Below, piece after piece: positions 1 to 9,172 of a stretch of 64,000 bases of DNA. Where the stretch lies: contig NZ_CP132957.1 of assembly GCF_030863805.1 (NCBI RefSeq), positions 1,798,001 to 1,862,000 of the forward strand, written 5' to 3'. How positions within the stretch are numbered: position 1 is the stretch's first letter; every line of letters starts with the position of its first letter. The notes beneath the pieces were generated by a model. The model saw only the letters and a program-made list of their open reading frames with translations. It made no database searches and was not told where the DNA came from. A program made the translations under genes and the position numbers. The DNA comes from Kineothrix sp. MB12-C1. GTDB lineage: Bacteria > Bacillota > Clostridia > Lachnospirales > Lachnospiraceae.

Positions 1-25
1 TGCCTTCTAACTTTAATTTCTTCAT
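1..25 (-). CDS. Sugar ABC transporter second permease (start only)
   Basis: Only the first eight codons (MKKLKLEG) lie inside the window; the gene leaves at the left edge. The ATG at 25-23 shares its A with the TAA stop of the upstream permease (TAATG), and AAGGTGG lies just before it, so the two are translationally coupled. YtfT-type permeases are normally paired with a second permease (YjfF in E. coli), and the coupling and position fit that. The identity is inferred from context, because eight residues show nothing by themselves. Confidence 0.6.
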
Positions 26-1089
26 TATGCCACCTTCTTTCTCGTACTATTATCACTAATTCTCTTCGTAAATCCCTTCCAGATCTTCGCAAGCTCCGGC
101 GACTGCAAGGATACGATAATAACCACTACGATTGCCTTATACACTGGAATCTGATCCGCAGATACGCCCATGGCATATAAGGTTGTCGTAAGTGCCTGAA
201 TCGTATATGCTCCAATTACGCTACCTGCCAACGAGAACTTACCGCCTCCCAAGCTATTTCCGCCAAGCGCTACCGCAAGAATTGCATCCAACTCCATATT
301 AAGTCCCGCATTATTAGCATCGATAGAATATACTCTCGAAGTGATGATCAATCCTGCAATACCGGCACATAATCCGCAATAAGCATAAGTCAGAAACTGT
401 ATCAATGTGGAGTTCAGCCCTACCAGCCTGGCTGCCTTAGCGTTAATACCTACTGTCTGAATATAAAGTCCAAGAGCTGTTTTTCTCAGAAGCAACATAG
501 TCAGAACTACTACAATAACTGCTGCGAATACCGGCGTAGGAAGGGGAACACCACCGATGAAAGCTCCCAACTTCTTGAAGTGATCCACGCGTACATAAAT
601 CATCTGTCCATCCGTGATAAGCTGTGCGATACCGCGTCCTGCCGTAAAAAGAATCAGAGTTGCCACCATCGGCTGAATCTTCATCTTCGCCACCAGGAAT
701 CCGTTCCATGCACCGCATACAATACCAACTGCCATCGCCGCCAGCACACCGATAAAATAAGGGGCGTGATACTCGTTTACCGATTGCTCTCCTCCGGAAA
801 GTACAAAGCAGCATACCGCTCCTGCCAGAGCACTAACCGCGCCTACAGAGATATCTGTACCTCCGGAAGCTGCAACAACAAGCGTCATTCCTACTGCAAG
901 AATAACAAGCTCACTGGCACGGTTGATGACGTCGATAATATATCCATAAAATACCCCATTATTAATTGTAATTACAAAAAAGCTCGGTGTTTTTATAACG
1001 TTGACAAACAACACGAGTGCCAAGCATAAAAATGGCAAGAAGAGCTTATACCCCGTCAATTTCTTCAGCATTTTCGCCGTATTATTCAT
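25..1089 (-). CDS. Sugar ABC transporter permease, YtfT/RbsC type
   Basis: Inner-membrane permease of a ribose/galactofuranose-type ABC importer (BPD_transp_2 family), about 354 residues. Some eight to ten hydrophobic segments are visible. The family hallmark around residues 80-95 (VVAASGGTDISVGAV) and the glycine-rich GGNSLGGGKFSLAGS stretch near residue 280 are present. I take the ATG at 1089 because AGGAGG stands eight bases before it; a GTG three codons upstream is less likely. The start overlaps the end of the ATPase gene by eight bases, and the stop overlaps the next permease start, so binding protein, ATPase and two permeases form one operon read leftwards. The substrate is not readable from the permease; the YtfQ-like binding protein suggests a furanose sugar or arabinose. 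Confidence 0.9.
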   Translation of the reverse strand: MNNTAKMLKKLTGYKLFLPFLCLALVLFVNVIKTPSFFVITINNGVFYGYIIDVINRASELVILAVGMTLVVAASGGTDISVGAVSALAGAVCCFVLSGGEQSVNEYHAPYFIGVLAAMAVGIVCGAWNGFLVAKMKIQPMVATLILFTAGRGIAQLITDGQMIYVRVDHFKKLGAFIGGVPLPTPVFAAVIVVVLTMLLLRKTALGLYIQTVGINAKAARLVGLNSTLIQFLTYAYCGLCAGIAGLIITSRVYSIDANNAGLNMELDAILAVALGGNSLGGGKFSLAGSVIGAYTIQALTTTLYAMGVSADQIPVYKAIVVVIIVSLQSPELAKIWKGFTKRISDNSTRKKVA

Positions 1090-2620
1090 CACTTCCACCT
1101 CCTGCTATCGCTTTCATAACACCTTCCTGTGAAAGCTCATTCTCTTCCAGTTCTCCTACCTTCCAGCCATCTCTCAAAACAGCCATCCGCGAGCAGGTAC
1201 GAAGCATCTCCTCTATTTCAGAGGAAATAAACATAACGGACATTCCTTCTCCCGCCAGCTTAAGCACTAACTTCTGTATCTCCGTCTTCGTACCAATATC
1301 AATACCCCTGGTAGGCTCATCGAGAATGATAAAGTCAGGATCGGTTAATAGCCACCTTCCCAGAATTACCTTCTGCTGGTTACCGCCAGATAACTGCTTA
1401 ATAGGAACTTCTCTGTTGGCCGTTTTAATCTGCAAAAGTTCTATATATTTATCCGTGAATTCTTCTTGCTCCTTCTTGCTAAGCAGTTTGAACATTCCCT
1501 TTTTCGCCTGTAAGGCAATCATAATATTTTCTCTTACGGAAAGGTCGGCAATAATACCTTCTTCCTTTCTGTTTTCCGGCAAATAGGCCATACCTTCCTG
1601 CATTGCATCAATAGGCGCCCCGATTAAGACTTTTTTCCCTTTTACAGAAAGATTGCCGCCATCCGCCTTATCCGCACCGTAGATGGCACGCGCCAACTCA
1701 CTACGACCGGAGCCTAATAGCCCGGTGAGTCCGATAACCTCACCTTTATGTATCTGAATGTCGAAAGGTCTAATCGTACCCGTGTGGTATAGCTGCTTCG
1801 CATCAATAACCACTTCTTCACTCACCTTTTTCTCACCTTTTCCGCCCTTCTTAATAGCAGCAAGATCGTCGAAGTCTTTTCCCATCATCTCTGCTACAAG
1901 ACGCACTCTAGGTAACTTCTCCACTTCGAATTCACCTACTAAGGCACCATTTCTAAGAACAGTAATCCGGTCACAGACCTCATATACCTGCTCCAGGAAG
2001 TGAGTAACGAATACAATTCCTACTCCCTGCGCCTTCAGCTTTTTCATTAACACGAATAATTTCTCTACTTCACCATCATCTAACGAAGAGGTCGGTTCAT
2101 CCAGAATCAATACTCTGGCCGACATATCCACAGCTCTCGCTATCGCTATCATCTGCTGTATCGCGATGGAGTAATTATCCAGTGTCTTTGTTACATCTAT
2201 ATCGATATCCAGATTGCCTAATACTTCCTTAGACTTTCTGTTCATAGTTTTCCAATCAATTGCCCCGAATTTCTTCGGTTCTCTGCCAATAAAAAGGTTC
2301 TCGGCAACAGACAGATTCGGACAGAGGTTCACCTCCTGATATACGGTACTGATACCGTTAGCCTGCGCCTCCTGGGGCGATTTATTAATGATTGGATGGG
2401 ACATTCCATCAATTTTAATTTCTCCCGCTTCGAATTCCTCTACTCCGGTTAACACCTTGATTAAAGTCGATTTTCCCGCGCCGTTTTCTCCCATCAGAGC
2501 GTGTATTTCTCCTACTCTTAATGTAAAATCTACATTGTCCAGCGCTACAACTCCGGGGAAATTCTTATTAATATGACGCATTGTCAATACAATTTTATTT
2601 TCCTTGTTGCCGTTTTCCAT
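1082..2620 (-). CDS. Sugar ABC transporter ATP-binding protein, YtfR/RbsA type
   Basis: Duplicated ABC ATPase that drives import of a monosaccharide through the two adjacent permeases. Two nucleotide-binding domains are visible. The first has Walker [10 protein letters not shown] near residues 44-52 and Walker B ILDEPTSSL. The second has a degenerate P-loop (GLLGSGRSE), signature LSGGNQQK and Walker [11 protein letters not shown]; this asymmetry is normal for RbsA/MglA/YtfR proteins. The Met at 2620 is preferred: GGAAGG lies about 12 bases upstream, while an earlier in-frame ATG at 2644 has no ribosome binding site. Length is about 512 residues, usual for the family. A hairpin-rich gap of some 270 bases separates it from the binding protein gene. 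Confidence 0.92.
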   Translation of the reverse strand: MENGNKENKIVLTMRHINKNFPGVVALDNVDFTLRVGEIHALMGENGAGKSTLIKVLTGVEEFEAGEIKIDGMSHPIINKSPQEAQANGISTVYQEVNLCPNLSVAENLFIGREPKKFGAIDWKTMNRKSKEVLGNLDIDIDVTKTLDNYSIAIQQMIAIARAVDMSARVLILDEPTSSLDDGEVEKLFVLMKKLKAQGVGIVFVTHFLEQVYEVCDRITVLRNGALVGEFEVEKLPRVRLVAEMMGKDFDDLAAIKKGGKGEKKVSEEVVIDAKQLYHTGTIRPFDIQIHKGEVIGLTGLLGSGRSELARAIYGADKADGGNLSVKGKKVLIGAPIDAMQEGMAYLPENRKEEGIIADLSVRENIMIALQAKKGMFKLLSKKEQEEFTDKYIELLQIKTANREVPIKQLSGGNQQKVILGRWLLTDPDFIILDEPTRGIDIGTKTEIQKLVLKLAGEGMSVMFISSEIEEMLRTCSRMAVLRDGWKVGELEENELSQEGVMKAIAGGGSDE

Positions 2621-2692
2621 TTGGGCTTCATTCCTTCCATACAATATACGTAACTGTTCGGTCCCCTTACTATGGCGATTCCTAATATATAT

Positions 2693-2853
2693 AGACGGCG
2701 ATTAATTCGCCGTCTGCACCGAGCACGGTCGCTTTGCGACAAAATACCACTTCGTGCGAGTGTGCATCCACCAAAGGTCGCTATATATTCGGTGATTTTT
2801 AATTATCGAATATATAGAAAGCGGCGGAGAAGAATCTCTCCGGATTCTCCGCC
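2693..2853 (-). terminator. Cluster of intercistronic hairpins between binding protein and ATPase genes
   Basis: The gap between the binding protein and ATPase genes holds several inverted repeats: AGACGGCGA/TCGCCGTCT (2693-2701 with 2707-2715, 5-nt loop), GTCGC/GCGAC (about 2728-2740), CTATATATTCG with its exact complement (11-bp arms, about 2780-2817), and GGCGGAGAA/TTCTCCGCC (2823-2831 with 2845-2853). None has a long U tract. Such structures after binding protein genes are known to cause partial termination or to protect the upstream mRNA, giving excess binding protein. That role here is inferred. Confidence 0.65.
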
Positions 2854-2894
2854 CGCCACCCTTTGCACTCCATTAATAACAGTGTATATCCGAA

Positions 2895-3965
2895 TTAGTA
2901 TGCGCGTGTTTCTTTTACTGCCGGAACATCCATGGATGTATCGAAGTAAGCTTCATCTACATACTGAATCTTCTCTACTGTTTCGCCTGCTCTAAGCTTC
3001 TGAATGATTTCAGCTACACGAGGTCCGTGAAGAGGATTACATTCAAATGTTGCATTTAAGTCGCCTGCGATCATCGCATCGAAAGCTGCTGCTACTGCGT
3101 CGAAGGAAATAACGATAATATCGCCTTCCGGTCCGCACGTCTTACCTGCTGCTTTGATAGCATCGATTGCACCGAATGCCATGTTGTCGTTCTCACATAC
3201 AACTACGTCGATATCGGGATACTGCTTCAAGAATGACTCCATAACTTCCTGTCCTTTGGACTGTGTGAATTCACCGGTCTGTTTGTCTAACATAACCCAG
3301 TTATCCTGCATTCCATTCGCAAAACCATCGGTACGTCCAACCTGTGCAGATGCTCCGATCGTTCCCTGAAGAGTAACAATATTGATTTCTTCTTCGCCTC
3401 TTCCCTGGCTTTCCAGATAAGATTTCACCCAAGCTGCTGCATCTTCACCTTCTTTTATGAAGTTACCGCCAACCCAGCACTCATATAAAGAATCGTCAGA
3501 TACATCCATCATTCTGTCAGAAAGAATTACAGGAATACCTGCTTCTTTTGCTTCTTCCAAAACAGTTTCCCATCCTGTTTCAACTACGGGAGCAACTACG
3601 ATATAATCAACTTCCTGCTGAATAAAGGAACGGATTGCCTTAATCTGGTTTTCCTGTTTCTGCTGAGCATCGTCAAAAATCAACTGATAACCATTTTCTT
3701 CTGTAAATGTCGTCTTGAAAGATTCTGTGTTAGCTGTTCTCCAATCGGACTCCGCGCCAACCTGTGCATAACCAACTACTATTAATTCATCGGAAGCTGC
3801 TTCTGCGGTTTCCTCTGCTGCCGGTTCTTCCGCCGCAGGTTCTTCTGCTACTGCTTCTTCAGCCACTGGTTCTGCCGTTGCCGGCTGAGAAGTTGCACTA
3901 CCGCAGCCTGCCATCGTTGCTACCATTGCTGTTGCAAGGATAACGCTTAAAATTTTCTTTTTCAT
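2895..3965 (-). CDS. Sugar ABC transporter substrate-binding lipoprotein, YtfQ-like
   Basis: Extracellular lipoprotein that captures the sugar for the adjacent transporter. A lipoprotein signal ends in ATMAGCGS (lipid-modified Cys at about residue 20) and is followed by a Pro/Glu/Ala-rich linker (residues 25-57). The mature domain is a periplasmic-binding-protein type 1 fold; stretches such as VGYAQVGAESDWR, VVAPVVETGW and ISFDAVAAAFDAM resemble the galactofuranose-binding YtfQ group. Length 356 residues; a clear AAGGAGGG ribosome binding site lies before the ATG. It is the first gene of its transporter operon and is followed by hairpins. YtfQ relatives bind galactofuranose; in this arabinose-rich locus L-arabinose or arabinofuranose is also possible. 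Confidence 0.88.
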   Translation of the reverse strand: MKKKILSVILATAMVATMAGCGSATSQPATAEPVAEEAVAEEPAAEEPAAEETAEAASDELIVVGYAQVGAESDWRTANTESFKTTFTEENGYQLIFDDAQQKQENQIKAIRSFIQQEVDYIVVAPVVETGWETVLEEAKEAGIPVILSDRMMDVSDDSLYECWVGGNFIKEGEDAAAWVKSYLESQGRGEEEINIVTLQGTIGASAQVGRTDGFANGMQDNWVMLDKQTGEFTQSKGQEVMESFLKQYPDIDVVVCENDNMAFGAIDAIKAAGKTCGPEGDIIVISFDAVAAAFDAMIAGDLNATFECNPLHGPRVAEIIQKLRAGETVEKIQYVDEAYFDTSMDVPAVKETRAY

Positions 3966-4079
3966 TTAATACCCTCCTTAAAGTTTTCTGTTTGTTTATG
4001 TGTCAATTCTATCAATTTCAGAAAAAAAAGATAGAGAATTTTTTATGTGGAAAGTTGTATTTCTTACTAATATGTGAAC

Positions 4080-4126
4080 AAAAAATGAACTTTTTTAATT
4101 TTCTTACGAAAAAAGTTCATTTTTTT
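4080..4126 (-). terminator. Terminator after the YesM-type kinase gene
   Basis: A nearly perfect inverted repeat, AAAAAATGAACTTTTTT at 4080-4096 with its complement ending at 4126, around a 12-nt loop. It overlaps the stop codon of the kinase gene and gives a stem with U-rich flanks on the minus strand. It also separates that operon from the transporter promoter region at 3966-4079. Confidence 0.75.
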
Positions 4127-5600
4127 ATTTGACCGGTATCGTTACGCTGACCGAAGTTCCTTGTCCATAGATACTGGAAAAAATAAGGCCGTATTCTTTT
4201 CCATAGTTTAAGCGGATTCTCTCATTCACATTCGCAAGACCAAAACCGGCCGCAATTTCATCATCACCTTGCTCCTTCTTAATATTGCTATGAAGCTCCA
4301 TAAGTTGTTCTTTCGTCATTCCGATTCCGTCATCCCTTATGGTGAAAATGAGCATATCATCCTTACACTCTCCACTGACCTTAATTGTTCCCTTTCCTCT
4401 TTTATTCTTGATTCCGTGGTAAAGAGCATTCTCAACTAAAGGCTGAAGGGTAAGCTTTAAGATAGGGTAACGGTGCATATGAATGGGAATATCTATTTCA
4501 TAGTCCATAATATCCCGGTAACGGAACTTCTGAATCTCCAGATAACTCTGAATATGGGAGACCTCTTCCCCTACAGAGATAAAATCCCGTCCCTTGCTGA
4601 GCGTCGTTCGAAAGAAACCGGATAAAGAGGAAACCAAGTCCACCACCTCTTCCTTCTGCCCTGCTTCTGCCATCCACATAATCGTATCCAATGTATTATA
4701 TAGAAAGTGAGGATTAATCTGCGCTTGCAGAAGCTTCAGTTCCGCATCCCGAAGGTTCAGTTGCTCTTGCTTAATTCCTTCTACTAATTCTCCCATTTCA
4801 GAAATCATACGATTGAAGCTCTCTGCCAGAATCGCTGTTTCATCCGAGGAATTCACCTCGACTCGGACATCGAAGTTACCGCGGGCTACCTCCTCCGTCG
4901 TCTTGCACAACTCAACAATCGGGTCAACCACGCTTCTGGAAATAGCAAAACCGACAATCACCGCTCCAATTATGACAACAATCAAACAGGTAACGCTAAT
5001 CTCCACCGCATCCTGTTCTTTCTGCTCGAGTTCATACCTGACAGATTCCAAATGATCTGTCTCATAATGAATATATTCTTGAATTGCCTCCTGAAGTACC
5101 TCCGTCAGGATTCTTATATTATTATCAAGTCGAAGCAGATTCTCTTCATAGTGTCCGCTTTCTCCCGCATCCTGAGAAATCTCAAGCATTCGCTTTTCCA
5201 GCGTATCGAAGGTCTTAATAAGCCGCCTCACCCTTCTGGCATTGCCCGGCGCCAGAGTAGATTTCTGCAGCTTGGTGAAATCTTCCCTGGCTTCACCCAA
5301 CACCTCATAAGGATTGCGTATATCTTTTCTCTCCAGAATATTTTCCGGAATGGCGGAGCCTATGGCAATCTGATACATACCGGCATCGATCTCTCTCTTG
5401 AAATCGATATTATAGCTGTTGGCAAGAGATACATTCTTCACAATCTGATTATAGGAATTACAGTAATTAATCATGGAGACCAATAAGTAGATGACAAGTA
5501 TAATAAAAGGAACCATAATCACTGTAATCATCATATTCAACTTACGGTTCAGCTTACCATTGAAGCTAAAACCCCTAACTAACTGAAACAGCTTCCTCAT
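4125..5600 (-). CDS. Sensor histidine kinase, YesM/LytS type
   Basis: Membrane sensor kinase that phosphorylates the adjacent YesN-type regulator. Visible parts: TM helix at residues 24-46, extracytoplasmic region to about 200, second TM at 201-222, HAMP domain at about 222-275, His_kinase domain with phospho-acceptor His298 in INPHFLYNTLD, and a HATPase_c domain with IRDDGIGM and GFGLANVNERI. Length 491 residues. Its ATG overlaps the stop of the regulator gene (ATGA), so the two are translationally coupled. YesM/YesN pairs usually sense oligosaccharides or sugars and control a nearby transporter; the YtfQ-type transporter just downstream is the obvious candidate target, but this is inference. 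Confidence 0.92.
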   Translation of the reverse strand: MRKLFQLVRGFSFNGKLNRKLNMMITVIMVPFIILVIYLLVSMINYCNSYNQIVKNVSLANSYNIDFKREIDAGMYQIAIGSAIPENILERKDIRNPYEVLGEAREDFTKLQKSTLAPGNARRVRRLIKTFDTLEKRMLEISQDAGESGHYEENLLRLDNNIRILTEVLQEAIQEYIHYETDHLESVRYELEQKEQDAVEISVTCLIVVIIGAVIVGFAISRSVVDPIVELCKTTEEVARGNFDVRVEVNSSDETAILAESFNRMISEMGELVEGIKQEQLNLRDAELKLLQAQINPHFLYNTLDTIMWMAEAGQKEEVVDLVSSLSGFFRTTLSKGRDFISVGEEVSHIQSYLEIQKFRYRDIMDYEIDIPIHMHRYPILKLTLQPLVENALYHGIKNKRGKGTIKVSGECKDDMLIFTIRDDGIGMTKEQLMELHSNIKKEQGDDEIAAGFGLANVNERIRLNYGKEYGLIFSSIYGQGTSVSVTIPVK

Positions 5601-7243
5601 GCCTCTTCCATGCCTGCCTTTCCCCTCATACGGTATTCCCTCGGCGTGCAGTTCTGTGTCTTCTTAAAAAGATAGCTGAAATAATGAGGGTCTTTATAGC
5701 CTACCGAGTAACCGATTTCTGAACTTTTTAAGCTAGAGCACATCAAAAGTTCCTTCGCCTTGTTCATACGAAGAGCGGTCAAATATTCGATAAACGTCTG
5801 CCCCTCCTCCTGACTGAAAATACTGCTAAAATGGCTTGGACTTATATTGACGTGGGTCGCTACACTGTTAAGCGAGATATCTTCGGAATCGTAATTCTGT
5901 TCAATATATTCCTTCGCATCATCAATCAGACTCCCATATTTCTTCACAGATACCTTATCTCTGAGAGTAATCGCTTCCCGCATCATTTTCTTCAGATACT
6001 CCTTCGTCTTCTCCAGGGAAGGAAGTACCTCTGAAATCGCCTTAAAGTCTCCGAATACGTTAACTATATTATCCGCGCTATACCCTAGATCTTCTACAAA
6101 TACAACTGCTCCAAAGTACATATCGGAAGTGATATACTGGCGAAACAGTATGGACTCCACATTGCCAATCCCAAGACTTGAGAAATAATCCTCTATAAAA
6201 TGCGGAGCCTCTTCCAACAATCCTTTACTAAGAAAATTTTTCACAATACGGCGGTCTATTTTCCCAAAGTCCATTTCCTTTAAGTCTATATCCACATCCT
6301 TATTGAATTCTACCCGCATATTTTCCATGTTATCTGCAAAAACAATCCGGTTATAAGGCACCAAATAGCGATAAGAGAAAGCTTTGCTGGCACTTTCATA
6401 AGATTCCTGTATCTCTCTTAACCGATAGACTATATTTCCCACACCACCGAAGTATTGTACTTGTTCATGACCGGAAGAAATTTTCTCCAGCCGCTTTAAA
6501 AAGCCTTCTCTTTTTCTCTCCAACTGTTCGGGTGTCTCATCCAGGAAGAGAAACTCTACGCCATCGATACCCCGGTTAAACATATAAATATTACCCGTTT
6601 CTTCCACCAACTCCAGAATATTATCCCACGCCTTTGCCAATTCCTTCAAATGAATATTATCGCTATCTTCCGACCTGCGCATCATAAAAAGAATCACATT
6701 ATAAACCCCCGCTGCCAGATGAATATTCAACCGCTTTCCTTTTTCTAAAAGCTCGGGCAAAGGCATCTTACCGGAAAGAATCTCATGAAGGAACTTCTCT
6801 TTTTCATGAAGCTCCATTTCTTTCATTTCCTTTTTGAATTGTTCTAAGTACGTCTTCTTCTCCTGTTCCTTTTCAATGCGGCTGCCAATTTCCTTCACTG
6901 CTTCTAAAAGCCTGGCAGAAGAAATAGGCTTCACCAAGTATTCTGTCACGCCGATCTTAATAGCCTCCTTAGCGTACTCGAATTCGTCATAACCGCTCAA
7001 TATAATAATGCTCGTGTCAGGAAAGTCTTTCTTTACGAGGCGGCTGAGTTCTAATCCATCCATAAAAGGCATTTTAATATCCGTAATGATAATATCCGGC
7101 TGAAGCTTACGAATCATAGGATACGCCAACTCGCCATCACTCGCTTCTCCTACGAAATCGAAGCCTTCCTCCTTCCATGGAATATTATTCTTAATCCCCT
7201 CCCGCATTACGATTTCATCCTCTACAAGAAAAACCTTTAACAT
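5597..7243 (-). CDS. Response regulator with AraC-type output, YesN type
   Basis: DNA-binding response regulator partnered with the kinase. It has an N-terminal receiver domain (phospho-acceptor Asp55 in IIITDIKMP, conserved Lys in YLVKP near 105), a central region of some 300 residues with no motif I can name, and a C-terminal AraC/XylS helix-turn-helix pair (about 440-540; HVNISPSHFSSIFSQ and SVGYKDPHYFSYLFKK). Length 548 residues. It lies 24 bases after the chemoreceptor gene and overlaps the kinase start, so all three form one operon. The start has the unusual leader GAAAGGCATGG...ATG discussed under findings. Confidence 0.93.
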   Translation of the reverse strand: MLKVFLVEDEIVMREGIKNNIPWKEEGFDFVGEASDGELAYPMIRKLQPDIIITDIKMPFMDGLELSRLVKKDFPDTSIIILSGYDEFEYAKEAIKIGVTEYLVKPISSARLLEAVKEIGSRIEKEQEKKTYLEQFKKEMKEMELHEKEKFLHEILSGKMPLPELLEKGKRLNIHLAAGVYNVILFMMRRSEDSDNIHLKELAKAWDNILELVEETGNIYMFNRGIDGVEFLFLDETPEQLERKREGFLKRLEKISSGHEQVQYFGGVGNIVYRLREIQESYESASKAFSYRYLVPYNRIVFADNMENMRVEFNKDVDIDLKEMDFGKIDRRIVKNFLSKGLLEEAPHFIEDYFSSLGIGNVESILFRQYITSDMYFGAVVFVEDLGYSADNIVNVFGDFKAISEVLPSLEKTKEYLKKMMREAITLRDKVSVKKYGSLIDDAKEYIEQNYDSEDISLNSVATHVNISPSHFSSIFSQEEGQTFIEYLTALRMNKAKELLMCSSLKSSEIGYSVGYKDPHYFSYLFKKTQNCTPREYRMRGKAGMEEA

Positions 7244-7267
7244 ATTCTAAGACCATGCCTTTCATTT

Positions 7268-8995
7268 TTATTCCGTCTTCTGTCTATTGAATACCCTTAT
7301 CTCACTTTCCAGTATTCTCACTGCCTCCGCCATTTCAAGCAAGGCATCATCAATTTCCTTCATGCCGTCAGCTACTCCGGCAGTATTCTCTACTACATTA
7401 CTAATTCCTTCCGCACTTTCATTGACCGTCAGCATAATGCCTTCATTGGTCTGTGCTACTCTCTCCATGGTATACCCGAGTGCATCTGAAGCTTGTGTAA
7501 TATTCTCCATAATTTCATGAAGTGTGGCTGCATCGGTGAAATACTGCTTTCCTGTATGCTCCAAAACATCATAGTCTTCCATTACCTTGCCGCCTACAAA
7601 TTGAAGCATCCTTTCGGCCTCCCCCGAGAGCCTTGCCACACTCGTTACTACCTTCTCGCTAATGCTTTGTATCCGATTAGCCGTTTGCTTGGAATCATCT
7701 GCAAGGTGGCGTATCTCCTCCGCTACCACGGCAAAGCCTTTGCCCGCTTCCCCTGCTCTGGCTGCCTCAATCGATGCATTGAGTGCGAGCAAGTTGGTCT
7801 GACTTGCCACAGCTAGAATATCCTCCGTCAATTCTGTAATTTTGTCAATCTGTTTCGTATCACTAATAGAATGATTCACCGCACTTCCGATCTGCGTCAG
7901 CATATTACCGGCTTCCTCTTTACTCTCTCTCGCCTTATCCTGCAGACCCTTCGCACGCTCCCTTATTTCTCCCGCATAATCACTGCCTTCTTTTGCCTGT
8001 TTCATCATATTCTCAGAAGATAGATGAACCTTCCTGGTCTCATCGCCTACCTTCTCCATATTGTCGGTAACATTCTTCATACCGGCTGCAAGCTCCTCCG
8101 TCGTCGCCGACGTATTCTGCGCATTGGCATTAGTGATATGAATGCTCTCTCTTACCCTCTCCTGTGCGACTGCCATCTGGCCGCAGGAATCTATCATATT
8201 ACCTATGATCTGATCCAAAATATCCAGGAAGCGATTAATGCCCCTTACCAGCATTCCGATTTCATCTTTTGACTTCACCGATATCCTCAAGCTCAGGTCC
8301 CCCTGTTCTTCTTCAATACTCTTGATAATCTTATTCAACTCCCTCGTCGTTCTCTTAATGGGCATGATAATCGCCCATCTCGCAACTAAAAATGCTATGA
8401 TTACCGCAAATATAATAATACCCACTGCCGCCATACTAACTAAAGGTACCTGTTTCGTATAAATATAAACAGCTTCCTTTCCTGCTTCCATCTTCTCCAT
8501 CGATAAATCCTGAAGCTGACTGAGACAAGTTTCCATCTGTCCTTCATAGTTGGCGATGTTACTGAATACCAGGTTCTGCGCCTTGGACTTATCTCCGCTC
8601 TTACTAACTTCCAGAATCGCATCCAGATCCGATAAATATATTTCATAGGTCTTTATAAGTTCATCATAAATCGGCTGCTTCTCCTCGTCCAATCTCGTCG
8701 CATAAGACTCTAAAAGCGCAGTTATGGCCTTACGCTTTGCTTTGATCTCATTTTCTGCCAGAGCTGCCTTTGTCTCTTTCGCTGTCACTACATGCTTTAA
8801 AACAGACTTATGTATCACCTCAAAATTCATCACAATCTCAGATGCTTCTTTGTAATCTTGCAACTCCCCGGACAAGATGCGTTCCGACACCGAACGTATT
8901 TGATTTACGTTGTTTACCAGAATAGCCATTCCGGCAAGCCCGATTGCCGCTACTATTAAAATAACTGCCATAAACTTGGTACTGATTGTCTTCAT
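7268..8995 (-). CDS. Methyl-accepting chemotaxis protein (first gene of a YesN/YesM operon)
   Basis: Transmembrane chemoreceptor of 575 residues. TM1 is at about 7-29, an extracytoplasmic helical region (four-helix-bundle type) runs to about 185, TM2 is at about 187-207, then a HAMP domain and a long cytoplasmic coiled coil with the conserved signalling tip [18 protein letters not shown]. The tip binds CheA/CheW and controls flagellar rotation. The gene is unusual in leading an operon with the two-component genes, 24 bases upstream of the regulator. Either chemotaxis to the sugar is co-regulated with uptake, or this protein feeds the local sensor system. The start is set by GGAGG directly before ATGGTTTATG. 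Confidence 0.92.
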   Translation of the reverse strand: MKTISTKFMAVILIVAAIGLAGMAILVNNVNQIRSVSERILSGELQDYKEASEIVMNFEVIHKSVLKHVVTAKETKAALAENEIKAKRKAITALLESYATRLDEEKQPIYDELIKTYEIYLSDLDAILEVSKSGDKSKAQNLVFSNIANYEGQMETCLSQLQDLSMEKMEAGKEAVYIYTKQVPLVSMAAVGIIIFAVIIAFLVARWAIIMPIKRTTRELNKIIKSIEEEQGDLSLRISVKSKDEIGMLVRGINRFLDILDQIIGNMIDSCGQMAVAQERVRESIHITNANAQNTSATTEELAAGMKNVTDNMEKVGDETRKVHLSSENMMKQAKEGSDYAGEIRERAKGLQDKARESKEEAGNMLTQIGSAVNHSISDTKQIDKITELTEDILAVASQTNLLALNASIEAARAGEAGKGFAVVAEEIRHLADDSKQTANRIQSISEKVVTSVARLSGEAERMLQFVGGKVMEDYDVLEHTGKQYFTDAATLHEIMENITQASDALGYTMERVAQTNEGIMLTVNESAEGISNVVENTAGVADGMKEIDDALLEMAEAVRILESEIRVFNRQKTE

Positions 8996-9044
8996 AAACC
9001 ATCCTCCACATTTTTCATTAATAGCACATGCTTCCCCTATTAAA

Positions 9045-9050
9045 ATTATA
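9045..9050 (-). promoter_or_regulatory. Probable -10 box of the chemoreceptor/YesN/YesM operon
   Basis: On the minus strand TATAAT lies about 50 bases before the chemoreceptor start codon, in an A+T-rich stretch free of genes. No good -35 hexamer is visible at 17 bases, so the promoter may be weak or activated. Only the -10 box is supported. Confidence 0.45.
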
Positions 9051-9122
9051 TCAGACAGCTACTTAAAATCATGGTGTTTTTTTGTGTAAAAGGTTCATTT
9101 TTTTGCGAAATAATTAATTTTA

Positions 9123-9158
9123 AAAATGGCGGACAGCCTATGAGCTGAACGCCATTTT
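9123..9158 (-). terminator. Terminator after the araR-type gene
   Basis: AAAATGGCG (9123-9131) pairs with CGCCATTTT (9150-9158), with an inner CAGC/GCTG pair (34-37 with 44-47). On the minus strand the stem is followed by A/T-rich sequence. It lies 15 bases after the repressor gene and ends the transporter operon. Its symmetry would let it work in both directions. Confidence 0.7.
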
Positions 9159-9172
9159 CATACAAATTACAT

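Noticed and set aside
3966-4079. A sigma-A promoter for the YtfQ-like operon using TTGACA near 4012
   Set aside because: TTGACA is present on the minus strand, but no -10 box lies 16-18 bases downstream before the ribosome site. The promoter must be here but could not be placed.
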